DNA of 64,000 nucleotides from Geoanaerobacter pelophilus (GTDB lineage: Bacteria; Desulfobacterota; Desulfuromonadia; Geobacterales; DSM-12255), in contig NZ_JAHCVJ010000006.1 in the NCBI RefSeq assembly GCF_018476885.1, positions 1 to 64,000 of the forward strand, given 5' to 3'. A program made the translations under genes and the position numbers. Below the pieces are notes generated by a model. That model saw only the letters and a list, made by a program, of their open reading frames with translations. It searched no databases and was not told the origin of the DNA. Below are positions 1 to 7,252 of this stretch, in pieces (position 1 is the stretch's first letter; each line of letters starts with the position of its first letter).

Positions 1-669
1 GTTATCCATGTTGACACTGTGATATATGGTCATGGTGCCTGTTTCCAAGGCTACAAGGTTACCAAGAGCGCCGCGCTCCTTAAAGACGCACCCTGCATCG
101 AGCGATATTCTGGTTGTACCTAAGCTTTCAGTTATTTCTGAAAGGCTGTGAACGGTGTGACCACAGATCACCCGCCGCTCTCCGATTCGTTCAGGGATTG
201 CCGGTAGATTGCGGCCCCACAACATGGAATGAGTATCGTGAAAAGGGGCAGCCGCATTGCAATTGATCCCGGCATGACAAAGGACGAACCCGTCCAACAG
301 AATGTAGTAGGGTAGTGACTCAAGAAATTTGCGGTAGGGCAGTGGGATTTCGCAGGCGTCTTCCACATCAAAGCTGCGCAAGGTTGCATCACCTCCGTTT
401 TCCAGCCACATGAAAAATTCATCGCGGTTGCTGCAAGCATTGAGCAACATTGCCTCATGATTGCCCTTGACTGAATTTATGGAATAGCCGGCGGATTGCA
501 GCCTGAGGATGGTGTCCAACACCTCCTTGCTTCGCGGTCCCCGGTCGATTAGGTCACCTAGCAGGTAGACCTTGTCACTATGCCGCAGTCGGACAACTTT
601 AAAGAGCAGGTGCTGAAGTGTGAGGGCGCAACCATGTACATCGCCGATAACAAAGGTTCTGGTGCTCAT
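1..669 (-). CDS. Serine/threonine-type metallophosphatase, 3' end beyond window
   Basis: Calcineurin-like phosphoesterase of the bacterial Ser/Thr phosphatase / ApaH-like group; it hydrolyses phosphoester bonds at a two-metal centre in the cytoplasm. The 223 codons visible read through to base 1 without a stop, so the C-terminus is missing. The metal-binding signatures are in order: GDVHG at residues 9-13, GDLIDRGP at 38-45 and GNHE at 69-72, followed by a later CHAG and a CGHT motif. The start is the ATG at 667-669, which leaves only seven residues before the first motif. It is divergent from the next gene, with about 70 bases between them. Substrate (phosphoprotein or dinucleotide) cannot be told from the sequence. 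Confidence 0.88.
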   Translation of the reverse strand, partial: MSTRTFVIGDVHGCALTLQHLLFKVVRLRHSDKVYLLGDLIDRGPRSKEVLDTILRLQSAGYSINSVKGNHEAMLLNACSNRDEFFMWLENGGDATLRSFDVEDACEIPLPYRKFLESLPYYILLDGFVLCHAGINCNAAAPFHDTHSMLWGRNLPAIPERIGERRVICGHTVHSLSEITESLGTTRISLDAGCVFKERGALGNLVALETGTMTIYHSVNMDN

Positions 670-740
670 GGGGTTATTCTATCTCACCTGGGTAGGCAAG
701 TAAACCACGGTATGGTATAGATTTAACCAAAGGAGTGGTC

Positions 741-1877
741 ATGTCCCTGTTTCTTATTGCCTTCTTCACCCTTTACGGTGGTATGCACATCTACATTTAT
801 TGGCGGCTGCGGTTGCTGCTGCGGGTAAGGGCGCAACGAGTCGCTTTTGCATGCTTTCTTGTTGCAATGATTGTTGTCCCTGTCGTTGTCAGAATGGCCG
901 AAAAAAAAGGATTTGCCGATCTATCGGTAATCATTGCCTGGATTGGCTATCTCTGGATGGGGTTTGCCTTTATCTTGATTGTCTTTCTGGCTCTCTTTGA
1001 TCTCTGGTTACTGACAGGGCGGATCAGGCAGTTATTCTGCGCTGCAGGAATTGATGAAAAACTGAGGATCACAGTCCTGCGGATTACGGTCTCTGTTGCG
1101 TTGCTCGCAACCTGCTATGGTTTCTGTGAAGCTTTGCTTATCCGTACTGAGAATCTTACGATAAGAAGCGCTAAGATCCCTCCAGGAACTCCGAGCATCC
1201 GGATAGTGCAGATCTCGGACGTTCATGTAGGAGTGATGATCGGCAAGTGGCGGCTTAAAAGGATGATGGAAGTCGTCTCAGCAGCAAATCCGGATATCGT
1301 GGTGGCTACCGGTGATATCGTTGATGGCCAGATCCATCGCTTGAATGGGCTTTCACAGCTATTCAATGAGATAAAGCCCCGTTACGGGTCTTTTGCTGTA
1401 CTCGGAAATCACGAGTTCTACGTAGGGGTGCAAAATTCGTTAGATTTTTTGCGGGTGTCAGGTTTTCGCACCCTGAGAAAAGAGGCGGTTGCCGTCTTGC
1501 CGTTCCTGGTTATCGCCGGAGTTGACGACGCTGCAGCACAGCGCTGGGGGGATGTAGGCAATAGTGATGAACTAGGCTTGTTCACAGCGACCGGAAACAA
1601 ACCATATACCATTCTCCTCAAGCACCGTCCGGCAGTGGATCAGAGGAGCAAGGGTAAATTTGATCTCCAGCTGTCCGGCCATGTCCATAAAGGACAGATA
1701 TTTCCTTTCAACTTTCTTACCTACCTTTCTTTCCCTGTCAATTCAGGGGCTAACCGGTTGGAGGACGGTTCCATTTTGTACGTGAGCCGCGGCACCGGGA
1801 CCTGGGGACCGCCGATTCGTTTTCTTGCGCCCCCTGAAGTTACCATTATCGATATCCTGCCGGAGACAGTCCGTTAG
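741..1877 (+). CDS. Membrane-anchored metallophosphoesterase (YkuE/YaeI-like)
   Basis: About 378 residues. The first 150 or so are hydrophobic and hold four or five membrane segments. The rest is a calcineurin-like phosphoesterase with ISDVHVG, TGDIVDG, LGNHEFY and LSGHVHKGQ motifs, the usual set of metal and phosphate ligands. This layout matches the YkuE/YaeI group, whose characterised members act on UDP-diacylglucosamine or related lipid-linked substrates; that substrate is only inferred here. An in-frame GTG lies six bases upstream, but AAAGGAG at 729-735 is properly spaced for the ATG at 741, so that start was chosen. It is divergent from the phosphatase gene at the window edge. Confidence 0.85.
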   Translation: MSLFLIAFFTLYGGMHIYIYWRLRLLLRVRAQRVAFACFLVAMIVVPVVVRMAEKKGFADLSVIIAWIGYLWMGFAFILIVFLALFDLWLLTGRIRQLFCAAGIDEKLRITVLRITVSVALLATCYGFCEALLIRTENLTIRSAKIPPGTPSIRIVQISDVHVGVMIGKWRLKRMMEVVSAANPDIVVATGDIVDGQIHRLNGLSQLFNEIKPRYGSFAVLGNHEFYVGVQNSLDFLRVSGFRTLRKEAVAVLPFLVIAGVDDAAAQRWGDVGNSDELGLFTATGNKPYTILLKHRPAVDQRSKGKFDLQLSGHVHKGQIFPFNFLTYLSFPVNSGANRLEDGSILYVSRGTGTWGPPIRFLAPPEVTIIDILPETVR

Positions 1878-1879
1878 TC

Positions 1880-1911
1880 TGGTTAACTATAGGTTTGTTG
1901 TTGGTTGACTA
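1880..1911 (+). repeat. Imperfect direct repeat upstream of bioF, possible operator
   Basis: TGGTTAACTA at 1880-1889 recurs as TGGTTGACTA at 1902-1911, 9 of 10 bases identical and offset by 22 bases, about two helical turns. It lies in the short gap just before bioF. The GGTTAAC core resembles one half of a BirA biotin operator, but the halves are direct rather than inverted, so this is only a candidate regulatory site. Confidence 0.25.
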
Positions 1912-1968
1912 GCCGGCGGCAGTATGATAGGAATCGACTCTGTTGTTAAGACCCGATGGGAGTGCGTC

Positions 1969-3147
1969 GTGCTGGATGAGATCAGGAAGGAACTTGCAGC
2001 TCTCAAAGAGCAGGGGCTTTACCGCTCGCTGCGCCTTGTAGAGAGCGAACAGGGCAGCCGTATCTCTATTGCTGGGCAGGAGCTGTTACTGCTCTGTTCC
2101 AATAATTATCTTGGCCTTGCCAATCATCCGATGCTGAAAGAGGCTGCCTGTAGAGCAATTGAACGCTACGGCGTTGGCAGTGGCGCTGCTCGTCTTGTGT
2201 CCGGAAACATGGAGTTGCACGAGGCTCTGGAAAGGCGTATTGCTCGTTTTAAAGGAACTGAAGCCGCTCTGTTGTTCAATTCCGGCTATTCTGCAAACAC
2301 CGGCATTATCCCGGCGCTTGTCGGCAGGGGTGATATTGTCTTTTCCGACCGCCTTAACCACGCCAGTATTGTTGACGGAGCGCTCCTCTCCCGGGCAAAA
2401 CTGGTGAGATATCCACATAACGATATTGGCGCCTTGAGAAAACTGATGATGGCTCATAATTCTGCCGGGCGCAAACTGCTGGTGACCGACGGAGTCTTCA
2501 GCATGGACGGCGACATCGCGTATCTCCAGCAACTGGTAGCAATAAAAAAAGAGTTCGGCGCAATGCTGATGGTGGACGATGCCCATGGCACTGGGGTTCT
2601 CGGGAAGCATGGCCGCGGGAGCGCTGAATTTTGCGGGGTCTCTCAAGACGTGGATCTTCATATGGGCACACTGGGAAAGGCACTCGGCAGTTTCGGGGCA
2701 TATGTTGCCGGGAAAAGTGAGTTGATAGAGTACCTGGTAAACACCTCGAGGAGCTTCATCTTTTCAACAGCGCTGCCGCCTGCTGTCTGTGCGGCAGCGC
2801 TGGCAGCCATCGATCTGGTCGATTCAGACGAAGGGACAGTGCTGAGAGAACAGTTGCGGCGAAATACCTCGCTGTTTCGTGAACAGCTCAGTACCGCTGG
2901 CTTTGATCTCTCCGGCAGTGCCACGCAGATAGTGCCGATCATGGTGGGCGAGGCTCCCCTGGCCATGGAGTTTACCCGGATGCTTCTCGACGAGGGGTAT
3001 TTCGTGCAGGGAATCAGGCCTCCGACGGTTCCTGCAGGCACCTGTCGGTTACGCTGCACAGTAATGGCAACTCATACCGAGGACGATTTGGCCGGTGCCG
3101 CTGCAGCGATAACCAGAGTCGGCCGGAAACTCGGGGTTGTTCAGTAA
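1969..3147 (+). CDS. bioF: 8-amino-7-oxononanoate synthase
   Basis: PLP-dependent alpha-oxoamine synthase joining pimeloyl-ACP (or -CoA) and alanine to give 8-amino-7-oxononanoate, the first step of biotin ring assembly, in the cytoplasm. Seen: the N-terminal GLYRSLR block, [22 protein letters not shown], the [10 protein letters not shown] motif whose Asp and His contact PLP, and the TLGKALG motif with the Schiff-base lysine. The frame opens earlier with an ATG at 1924, but no ribosome binding site precedes it. The GTG at 1969 has GGGAG six bases upstream and gives the family's usual length (392 residues), so it is preferred. The TAA stop overlaps the ATG of bioH by one base, so the two are translationally coupled. 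Confidence 0.93.
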   Translation: MLDEIRKELAALKEQGLYRSLRLVESEQGSRISIAGQELLLLCSNNYLGLANHPMLKEAACRAIERYGVGSGAARLVSGNMELHEALERRIARFKGTEAALLFNSGYSANTGIIPALVGRGDIVFSDRLNHASIVDGALLSRAKLVRYPHNDIGALRKLMMAHNSAGRKLLVTDGVFSMDGDIAYLQQLVAIKKEFGAMLMVDDAHGTGVLGKHGRGSAEFCGVSQDVDLHMGTLGKALGSFGAYVAGKSELIEYLVNTSRSFIFSTALPPAVCAAALAAIDLVDSDEGTVLREQLRRNTSLFREQLSTAGFDLSGSATQIVPIMVGEAPLAMEFTRMLLDEGYFVQGIRPPTVPAGTCRLRCTVMATHTEDDLAGAAAAITRVGRKLGVVQ

Positions 3148-3974
3148 TGCCGTTTGTGGCCACGGAAAGCAGGATGTCGCTCCATTACGAAGTCCAGGGC
3201 GAGGGTTTCCCCCTGGTCTTTGTTCACGGTTGGGGGATGAGCGAGCGGGTATGGCGGTTCCAGGCCGAAGAGTTCTGGTCGTCATACAAGGTCATAACCA
3301 TGGACCTGCGTGGTCATGGTGATTCGGCAATACCGGAAGGGCAAGGGCTTACCATGCCTGACCTTAGCGGTGATGTTGCGGCACTGTTCCGGCATCTGGA
3401 TCTTACAGACGCAACCCTCATCGGCTGGTCCCTCGGGGCCCAGGTTGCCCTTGAGACCTTCAGGTCAGTAGGGGACCGCTTGGCTTCGCTGGTTCTTGTC
3501 GGCGGGACTCCACGGTTCAGTGCCGGTGACGGCTTCGAATTCGGTCTGCACCCTGAAGAGGTCCGCGGCATGGCGCTTCGGATCAAACGGGACCGGTCAC
3601 GAGCGATGGGGGATTTCTTCAGAAGAATGTTTGTTGACGGAGAAATGGCGCCAGAACAAAACCAGCGGGTGGTGAAAGAGATCATCATTCCGTCGAAGCA
3701 ACCGGAGCTATCCATACTTTTGCAGGCGTTAACCGCATTGGCGGAATCGGACCAGCGGGAAATCCTGCCAGGGATTGACATCCCTGTGTTGCTGATGCAC
3801 GGAGCGGCTGATGCCACTTGCCTGCCTGCCGCGTCGCGCTATATGGCTGAACGGATCAGCAATGCCGAGCTGGTGATAATTGACGGGTGCGGCCACGCCC
3901 CGTTCATGTCCAAGCCCCAGATCTTTAACCATGTGCTCGGCACTTTCCTGGCGAGGGTTTATGAACGGGATTGA
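3147..3974 (+). CDS. bioH: Pimeloyl-ACP methyl ester esterase-like alpha/beta hydrolase
   Basis: 275-residue alpha/beta hydrolase. BioH removes the methyl group that BioC adds, releasing pimeloyl-ACP for BioF. Seen: an HGWGMS oxyanion-hole region near residue 28, the nucleophile elbow GWSLGA, a late Asp in LLMHGAADAT and a catalytic His in GCGHAPF. Family membership is certain from these motifs. The specific assignment rests on position: it is sandwiched between bioF and bioC, overlapping the first by 1 base and the second by 14. Other hydrolases (BioG, BioJ, BioK) can fill the same role, so the symbol is a contextual inference. Confidence 0.85.
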   Translation: MPFVATESRMSLHYEVQGEGFPLVFVHGWGMSERVWRFQAEEFWSSYKVITMDLRGHGDSAIPEGQGLTMPDLSGDVAALFRHLDLTDATLIGWSLGAQVALETFRSVGDRLASLVLVGGTPRFSAGDGFEFGLHPEEVRGMALRIKRDRSRAMGDFFRRMFVDGEMAPEQNQRVVKEIIIPSKQPELSILLQALTALAESDQREILPGIDIPVLLMHGAADATCLPAASRYMAERISNAELVIIDGCGHAPFMSKPQIFNHVLGTFLARVYERD

Positions 3975-4776
3975 TCGCCAAAGGGTTCGCAGTTCATTTG
4001 ATGCGCAGGCGCATGAATACGATCGTCATGCAATTGTCCAGAAAAGGGTGCTTGACCGGATTGTTCGGTTATTGCCGCCGGATGATTGCCCCGGTCAGAT
4101 CCTTGATATCGGCTCCGGCACCGGGGCTTTACTGCAACGGATGGCCGCAGTGTATCCGGACGCCAGCCTGACCGGGCTCGACATGGCATTCGGTATGGGG
4201 ATGGCTGCCAGGGAGAGACTTGCAGGCAACCTTAGGGTGCAATTTGTCACTGCCGATGCCGAGCAGTTACCTTTCCAAGAGGCATCGTTCGATCTCGTGC
4301 TTTCAACGTCCACCTTTCAGTGGCTTGAGAGGCTCGAACCTGCTTTTGTCGAGCTTCGTCGGGTATTGCGCCCTGGCGGGCGTTTCTGCTTTGCCCTTTT
4401 CGGGCAACAGACCCTGTTCGAACTTCGTGACTCTTACCGTAGTGCAGTGGCAACCGTGGGCAGAGGTGCCGTTGATCGTACCCATAGCTTCAAGAATTCT
4501 GATGAGGTGGCAACAGCACTAGAGGTTTCGGGGCTTGAGGCGGAGTACCTGGTTTCTGAACTGGAGGTGGAGGTTCATACCGATGTTCTGCACCTGCTTC
4601 GCTCGATCAGGCGCATCGGCGCCGGGAATGCTGCTCCCGGAAGCTCAAGGAGCCTTGCGGAACGTCGGGTCATGTTGGCGATGATCGAGGCATACCAAGC
4701 GAGGTTCGGCATGGACGGGAGCATCCCCGCCACTTACGAGGTAATCTATGGGGTTGGCAGGAAAAGTAATTCGTAA
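3961..4776 (+). CDS. bioC: Malonyl-ACP O-methyltransferase
   Basis: SAM-dependent class I methyltransferase of 271 residues. BioC methylates the free carboxyl of malonyl-ACP so that fatty acid synthesis can extend it to pimeloyl-ACP methyl ester. Seen: the VRSSFDAQAHEYDRHA N-terminal block typical of BioC, the SAM loop DIGSGTGALL, an acidic GLD after strand 2, and STSTFQWLE after strand 4. The open frame extends 27 codons further into bioH, but the ATG at 3961 matches the family's N-terminus and has a GGCGAGGG sequence just upstream. The genes for the later ring steps (bioA, bioD, bioB) are not nearby. It is followed by a hairpin terminator shared with the convergent regulator gene. Confidence 0.9.
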   Translation: MNGIDRQRVRSSFDAQAHEYDRHAIVQKRVLDRIVRLLPPDDCPGQILDIGSGTGALLQRMAAVYPDASLTGLDMAFGMGMAARERLAGNLRVQFVTADAEQLPFQEASFDLVLSTSTFQWLERLEPAFVELRRVLRPGGRFCFALFGQQTLFELRDSYRSAVATVGRGAVDRTHSFKNSDEVATALEVSGLEAEYLVSELEVEVHTDVLHLLRSIRRIGAGNAAPGSSRSLAERRVMLAMIEAYQARFGMDGSIPATYEVIYGVGRKSNS

Positions 4777-4804
4777 GATTCTGGCTAGTGGCACCGTTGC
4801 TGAT

Positions 4805-4832
4805 AAAAAAATCCCCTCGTGAGAGGGGATTT
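4805..4832 (-). terminator. Intrinsic terminator between convergent bioC and arsR-type gene
   Basis: AAATCCCCTC (4809-4818), a GTGA loop and GAGGGGATTT (4823-4832) form a perfect 10-bp stem. On the minus strand it is followed by a T run (bases 4805-4810), as expected for ending the regulator transcript. On the plus strand the T tract is weaker but may also stop the bio operon. Confidence 0.85.
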
Positions 4833-4870
4833 GTCGTTTCATCTGTCTGGTTGCTGCTAAAGAGTGCCTT

Positions 4871-5146
4871 TCAGCCGAGGATCTCGATCAACTTTTTGGC
4901 AAGCGGGTGGACAACTGTATAGTGAACCTCTACGCCGTCCCGCTTCCCCTCGATAATCCCTTTGTTTTTCATCAGTGCCAGGTGCTGCGAAACTGTGGCC
5001 TGCGGCAGACCGAGACACTCCCAGATATGCTTTACATTGCATTCCTTGGCGCAAAGTCCGGCAATGATTTTCAATCTTATCGGGTGTCCGAGCACCTTGA
5101 AGATTTCAGCCTCAGAATCAAAGTTCCTGCTTTTGTCGAATTCCAT
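4871..5146 (-). CDS. ArsR/SmtB-family winged-helix regulator
   Basis: 91 residues, a single winged helix-turn-helix with the ArsR signature: FKVLGHPIRLKII helix, recognition helix around QATVSQHLALMK and beta wing around GIIEGKRDGVEVHYTV. Family members are dimeric repressors released by metals or thiol oxidation. Three cysteines (residues 32, 36 and 43) sit near the DNA-binding helices, but the classic ELCVCDL metal box is absent, so the signal could be redox or sulfide rather than arsenic; this is inference. A near-consensus promoter lies just upstream and a strong terminator just downstream, so it appears to be transcribed alone. Confidence 0.85.
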   Translation of the reverse strand: MEFDKSRNFDSEAEIFKVLGHPIRLKIIAGLCAKECNVKHIWECLGLPQATVSQHLALMKNKGIIEGKRDGVEVHYTVVHPLAKKLIEILG

Positions 5147-5190
5147 GATTGAAACCCCCCCTGAATCTGCCAGAAGCTACCAAGTGCTTT

Positions 5191-5219
5191 TGTATAGAGC
5201 TGTTTGAGAGAATTGTCAA
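5191..5219 (-). promoter_or_regulatory. Sigma-70 type promoter of the arsR-type gene
   Basis: Read on the minus strand: TTGACA (5214-5219), a 17-base spacer and TATACA (5191-5196), a near-perfect housekeeping promoter. It ends about 45 bases before the regulator's ATG at 5146. Confidence 0.8.
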
Positions 5220-5228
5220 TAGAAAGAG

Positions 5229-6203
5229 TTAACTAAAAATTTCATTGCTGTAATGACATGCAGCAAAATGTCCGGAAGACTTTTCCTCCAAAGGAGGTAG
5301 CTCTTGCTTGCACCGCTCCTTTGCGTATAAACAACGGCTTCTGAAGGGGCATCCTGCCGGAATTGCCAGTGGAGAGGGCACGTCGCCGGAAAGCACGATC
5401 CTGCCGGATTGCCCTGATGGTGAAACCCGAGGGATTGCCGAGATCAGTGCCTCTGTGTACGGGTGCCGAAAGGAGGAGAATACTGCGTCACGGCTGCCAA
5501 GTTCCACAATCCGGCCAAGATACATGATTGCGATCCGGTCGCTGACATGGCGCACCGCCGACAGATCGTGGGCAATGAAGACCAGCGCCAGGTCATGATC
5601 CTGCTTCAGTTCCATCAACAGGTTGATGATTTGGGCCTGTATTGAAAGATCAAGAGCCGATACCGGTTCATCAGCGATCAATGTCTTTGGCCCCGCTGCC
5701 AATGCCCGGGCAATGCCGATCCTTTGACGTTGCCCTCCGGAGAATTCGTGTGGATACCTGCTTGCCAGTTCCGGTTGGAGACCGACCTGTTCCATGAGAC
5801 TGGCAACGCGCTCCTTTAAGGCTGTTCCATAAGCCATTTTATTGATGACCAGCGGCTCGCCGATGATGTCACCTATACGCATTCTCGGATTTAAAGAGGA
5901 GAAGGGGTCCTGAAAGATCATCTGCACTGATTTTCTGAAATCAGCCAAATCTTTACCGGTCATTTCATTGAGTGCTGTTCCACGGTAAAGAACCTGCCCT
6001 GACGAAGGAGGGATCAGCCCCATCATTATACGTGCAAGCGTCGATTTGCCGCACCCTGTTTCCCCAGCTATGCCGAGAGTCTCGCCTGCTTCAAGGGCAA
6101 TGCTGACGTCGGCTACGGCAGTCAACACCTTATCGGCGTCAAATGGCCCTGAACGCGAGGTAAAGAGTTTGTTTACGGCTCTGGTTTCGATAACTGGGGT
6201 CAT
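5229..6203 (-). CDS. Oligopeptide/dipeptide-type ABC transporter ATPase, OppF/DppF-like
   Basis: 324-residue ABC ATPase on the cytoplasmic face of a peptide or nickel-type importer. Seen: Walker A GETGCGKST, the Q-loop region IFQDPFSSLNPR, signature SGGQRQRIGIARAL, Walker B TLIADEPVSALD, switch His in IAHDLS, and the C-terminal oligopeptide extension with CPFRSRCLYAKERC, which in relatives can hold an iron-sulfur cluster. The frame could start at 6218, but the ATG at 6203 overlaps the upstream gene's stop as ATGA, has GGAAG in front and suits the family, so it was chosen. Neither permeases nor a binding protein lie beside this pair. Confidence 0.9.
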   Translation of the reverse strand: MTPVIETRAVNKLFTSRSGPFDADKVLTAVADVSIALEAGETLGIAGETGCGKSTLARIMMGLIPPSSGQVLYRGTALNEMTGKDLADFRKSVQMIFQDPFSSLNPRMRIGDIIGEPLVINKMAYGTALKERVASLMEQVGLQPELASRYPHEFSGGQRQRIGIARALAAGPKTLIADEPVSALDLSIQAQIINLLMELKQDHDLALVFIAHDLSAVRHVSDRIAIMYLGRIVELGSRDAVFSSFRHPYTEALISAIPRVSPSGQSGRIVLSGDVPSPLAIPAGCPFRSRCLYAKERCKQELPPLEEKSSGHFAACHYSNEIFS

Positions 6204-7162
6204 GTCAGCTTCCAGCATCTGACCATGTGGCCGTCAGGGGTTTCTATTACCGGCGGGGGCTGGCTGTGGCATTCTTTCTGACAATCCGGGCAACGCTCGC
6301 AAAACCCGCAACCTTGAAGTTCACTGTCACCGCGGGGGACTTGGCCTGGGATTGTCGGGAGCCTGGTCCCTGGCGCTGCTTTTTGCGGGAGGGAATCTAG
6401 CAGCCCCTTTGTGTACGGATGCAGCGGATTTCTGAACAGTTCCTCGGTGCCGGCAGACTCAACAATGGTTCCGGCATACATGATTGCAGTTCTTTCGGCG
6501 TTTTCTGCCACAATCCCCAGGTCATGGGATATCAGAATCATCCCCATGCCGCGCTCCCGCTTGACCTGATTAAGCAGATCGAGAATCTGGGCCTGGATTG
6601 TGACATCCAGAGCTGTCGTCGGTTCATCGGCAACAAGGAGGAGTGGTTTGCAGGCAAGTGCCATGGCGATCATTACTCTCTGGCGCATACCACCGGAGAG
6701 TTGATGGGGATAGTCTTTGCTCCGGTCAGTCGGTGAGGGTATCCCTACCTGTTGCAACAGGGCAATGCTTTCAGCAAGAGCTTCCTGTCGGGACAGCTTG
6801 CGGTGAAGCCTTAGCCCCTCGGCAACCTGCGAGCCTATTGTCAGCACCGGATTGAGGGAGGTCATTGGTTCCTGGAATATCATCGAGATCCGGGAGCCTC
6901 TGATTTGTCGAATTTCTGGGTCACTGAGGGTTGTCAATTCAATGCCATTCAGCGAGATCGAGCCGTTGACGATTCGTCCGCCGGGAGGGAGGAGCCTGAG
7001 CAGGGACAGCGCAGTCATGCTCTTACCGCAACCGGATTCCCCGACGATTGCCAAGGTTTCGCCTGTTGCAACAGTGAAACTGACGCTTTTGAGCGCCCTG
7101 ACCTCTCGGTCTGCCGCAGCAATATTAACGGCAAGCTCATTGACTTCGAGTAAATAAGGCAC
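6200..7162 (-). CDS. Oligopeptide/dipeptide-type ABC transporter ATPase, OppD/DppD-like
   Basis: 320-residue partner ATPase of the OppF-like protein, overlapping its start by four bases. Seen: Walker [22 protein letters not shown], signature [15 protein letters not shown], Walker [13 protein letters not shown], switch ISHDLG and a cysteine-rich end [14 protein letters not shown], the oligopeptide extension with a possible iron-sulfur site. OppD and OppF normally act as a heterodimer on OppB/OppC permeases. The gene upstream on this strand is instead a c-di-GMP phosphodiesterase, so permeases and binding protein must be elsewhere or lost. Confidence 0.9.
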   Translation of the reverse strand: MPYLLEVNELAVNIAAADREVRALKSVSFTVATGETLAIVGESGCGKSMTALSLLRLLPPGGRIVNGSISLNGIELTTLSDPEIRQIRGSRISMIFQEPMTSLNPVLTIGSQVAEGLRLHRKLSRQEALAESIALLQQVGIPSPTDRSKDYPHQLSGGMRQRVMIAMALACKPLLLVADEPTTALDVTIQAQILDLLNQVKRERGMGMILISHDLGIVAENAERTAIMYAGTIVESAGTEELFRNPLHPYTKGLLDSLPQKAAPGTRLPTIPGQVPRGDSELQGCGFCERCPDCQKECHSQPPPVIETPDGHMVRCWKLT

Positions 7163-7252
7163 AGGTTACGACCTGGAATGTTATTGGGAACAGATGTCGG
7201 CTGACACGCTATATATCATGAGTCCGGGGAGGCTGCAAACGGTTTACTGCTG

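Noticed and set aside
168-458. 96-codon minus-strand frame at the left edge
   Set aside because: It is in a different frame from the phosphatase that clearly covers the same bases on the same strand.
4786-4800. Sigma-54 promoter-like TGGCAC...TTGC
   Set aside because: The GG to GC distance is about seven bases instead of ten, and no gene on that strand follows before a terminator.
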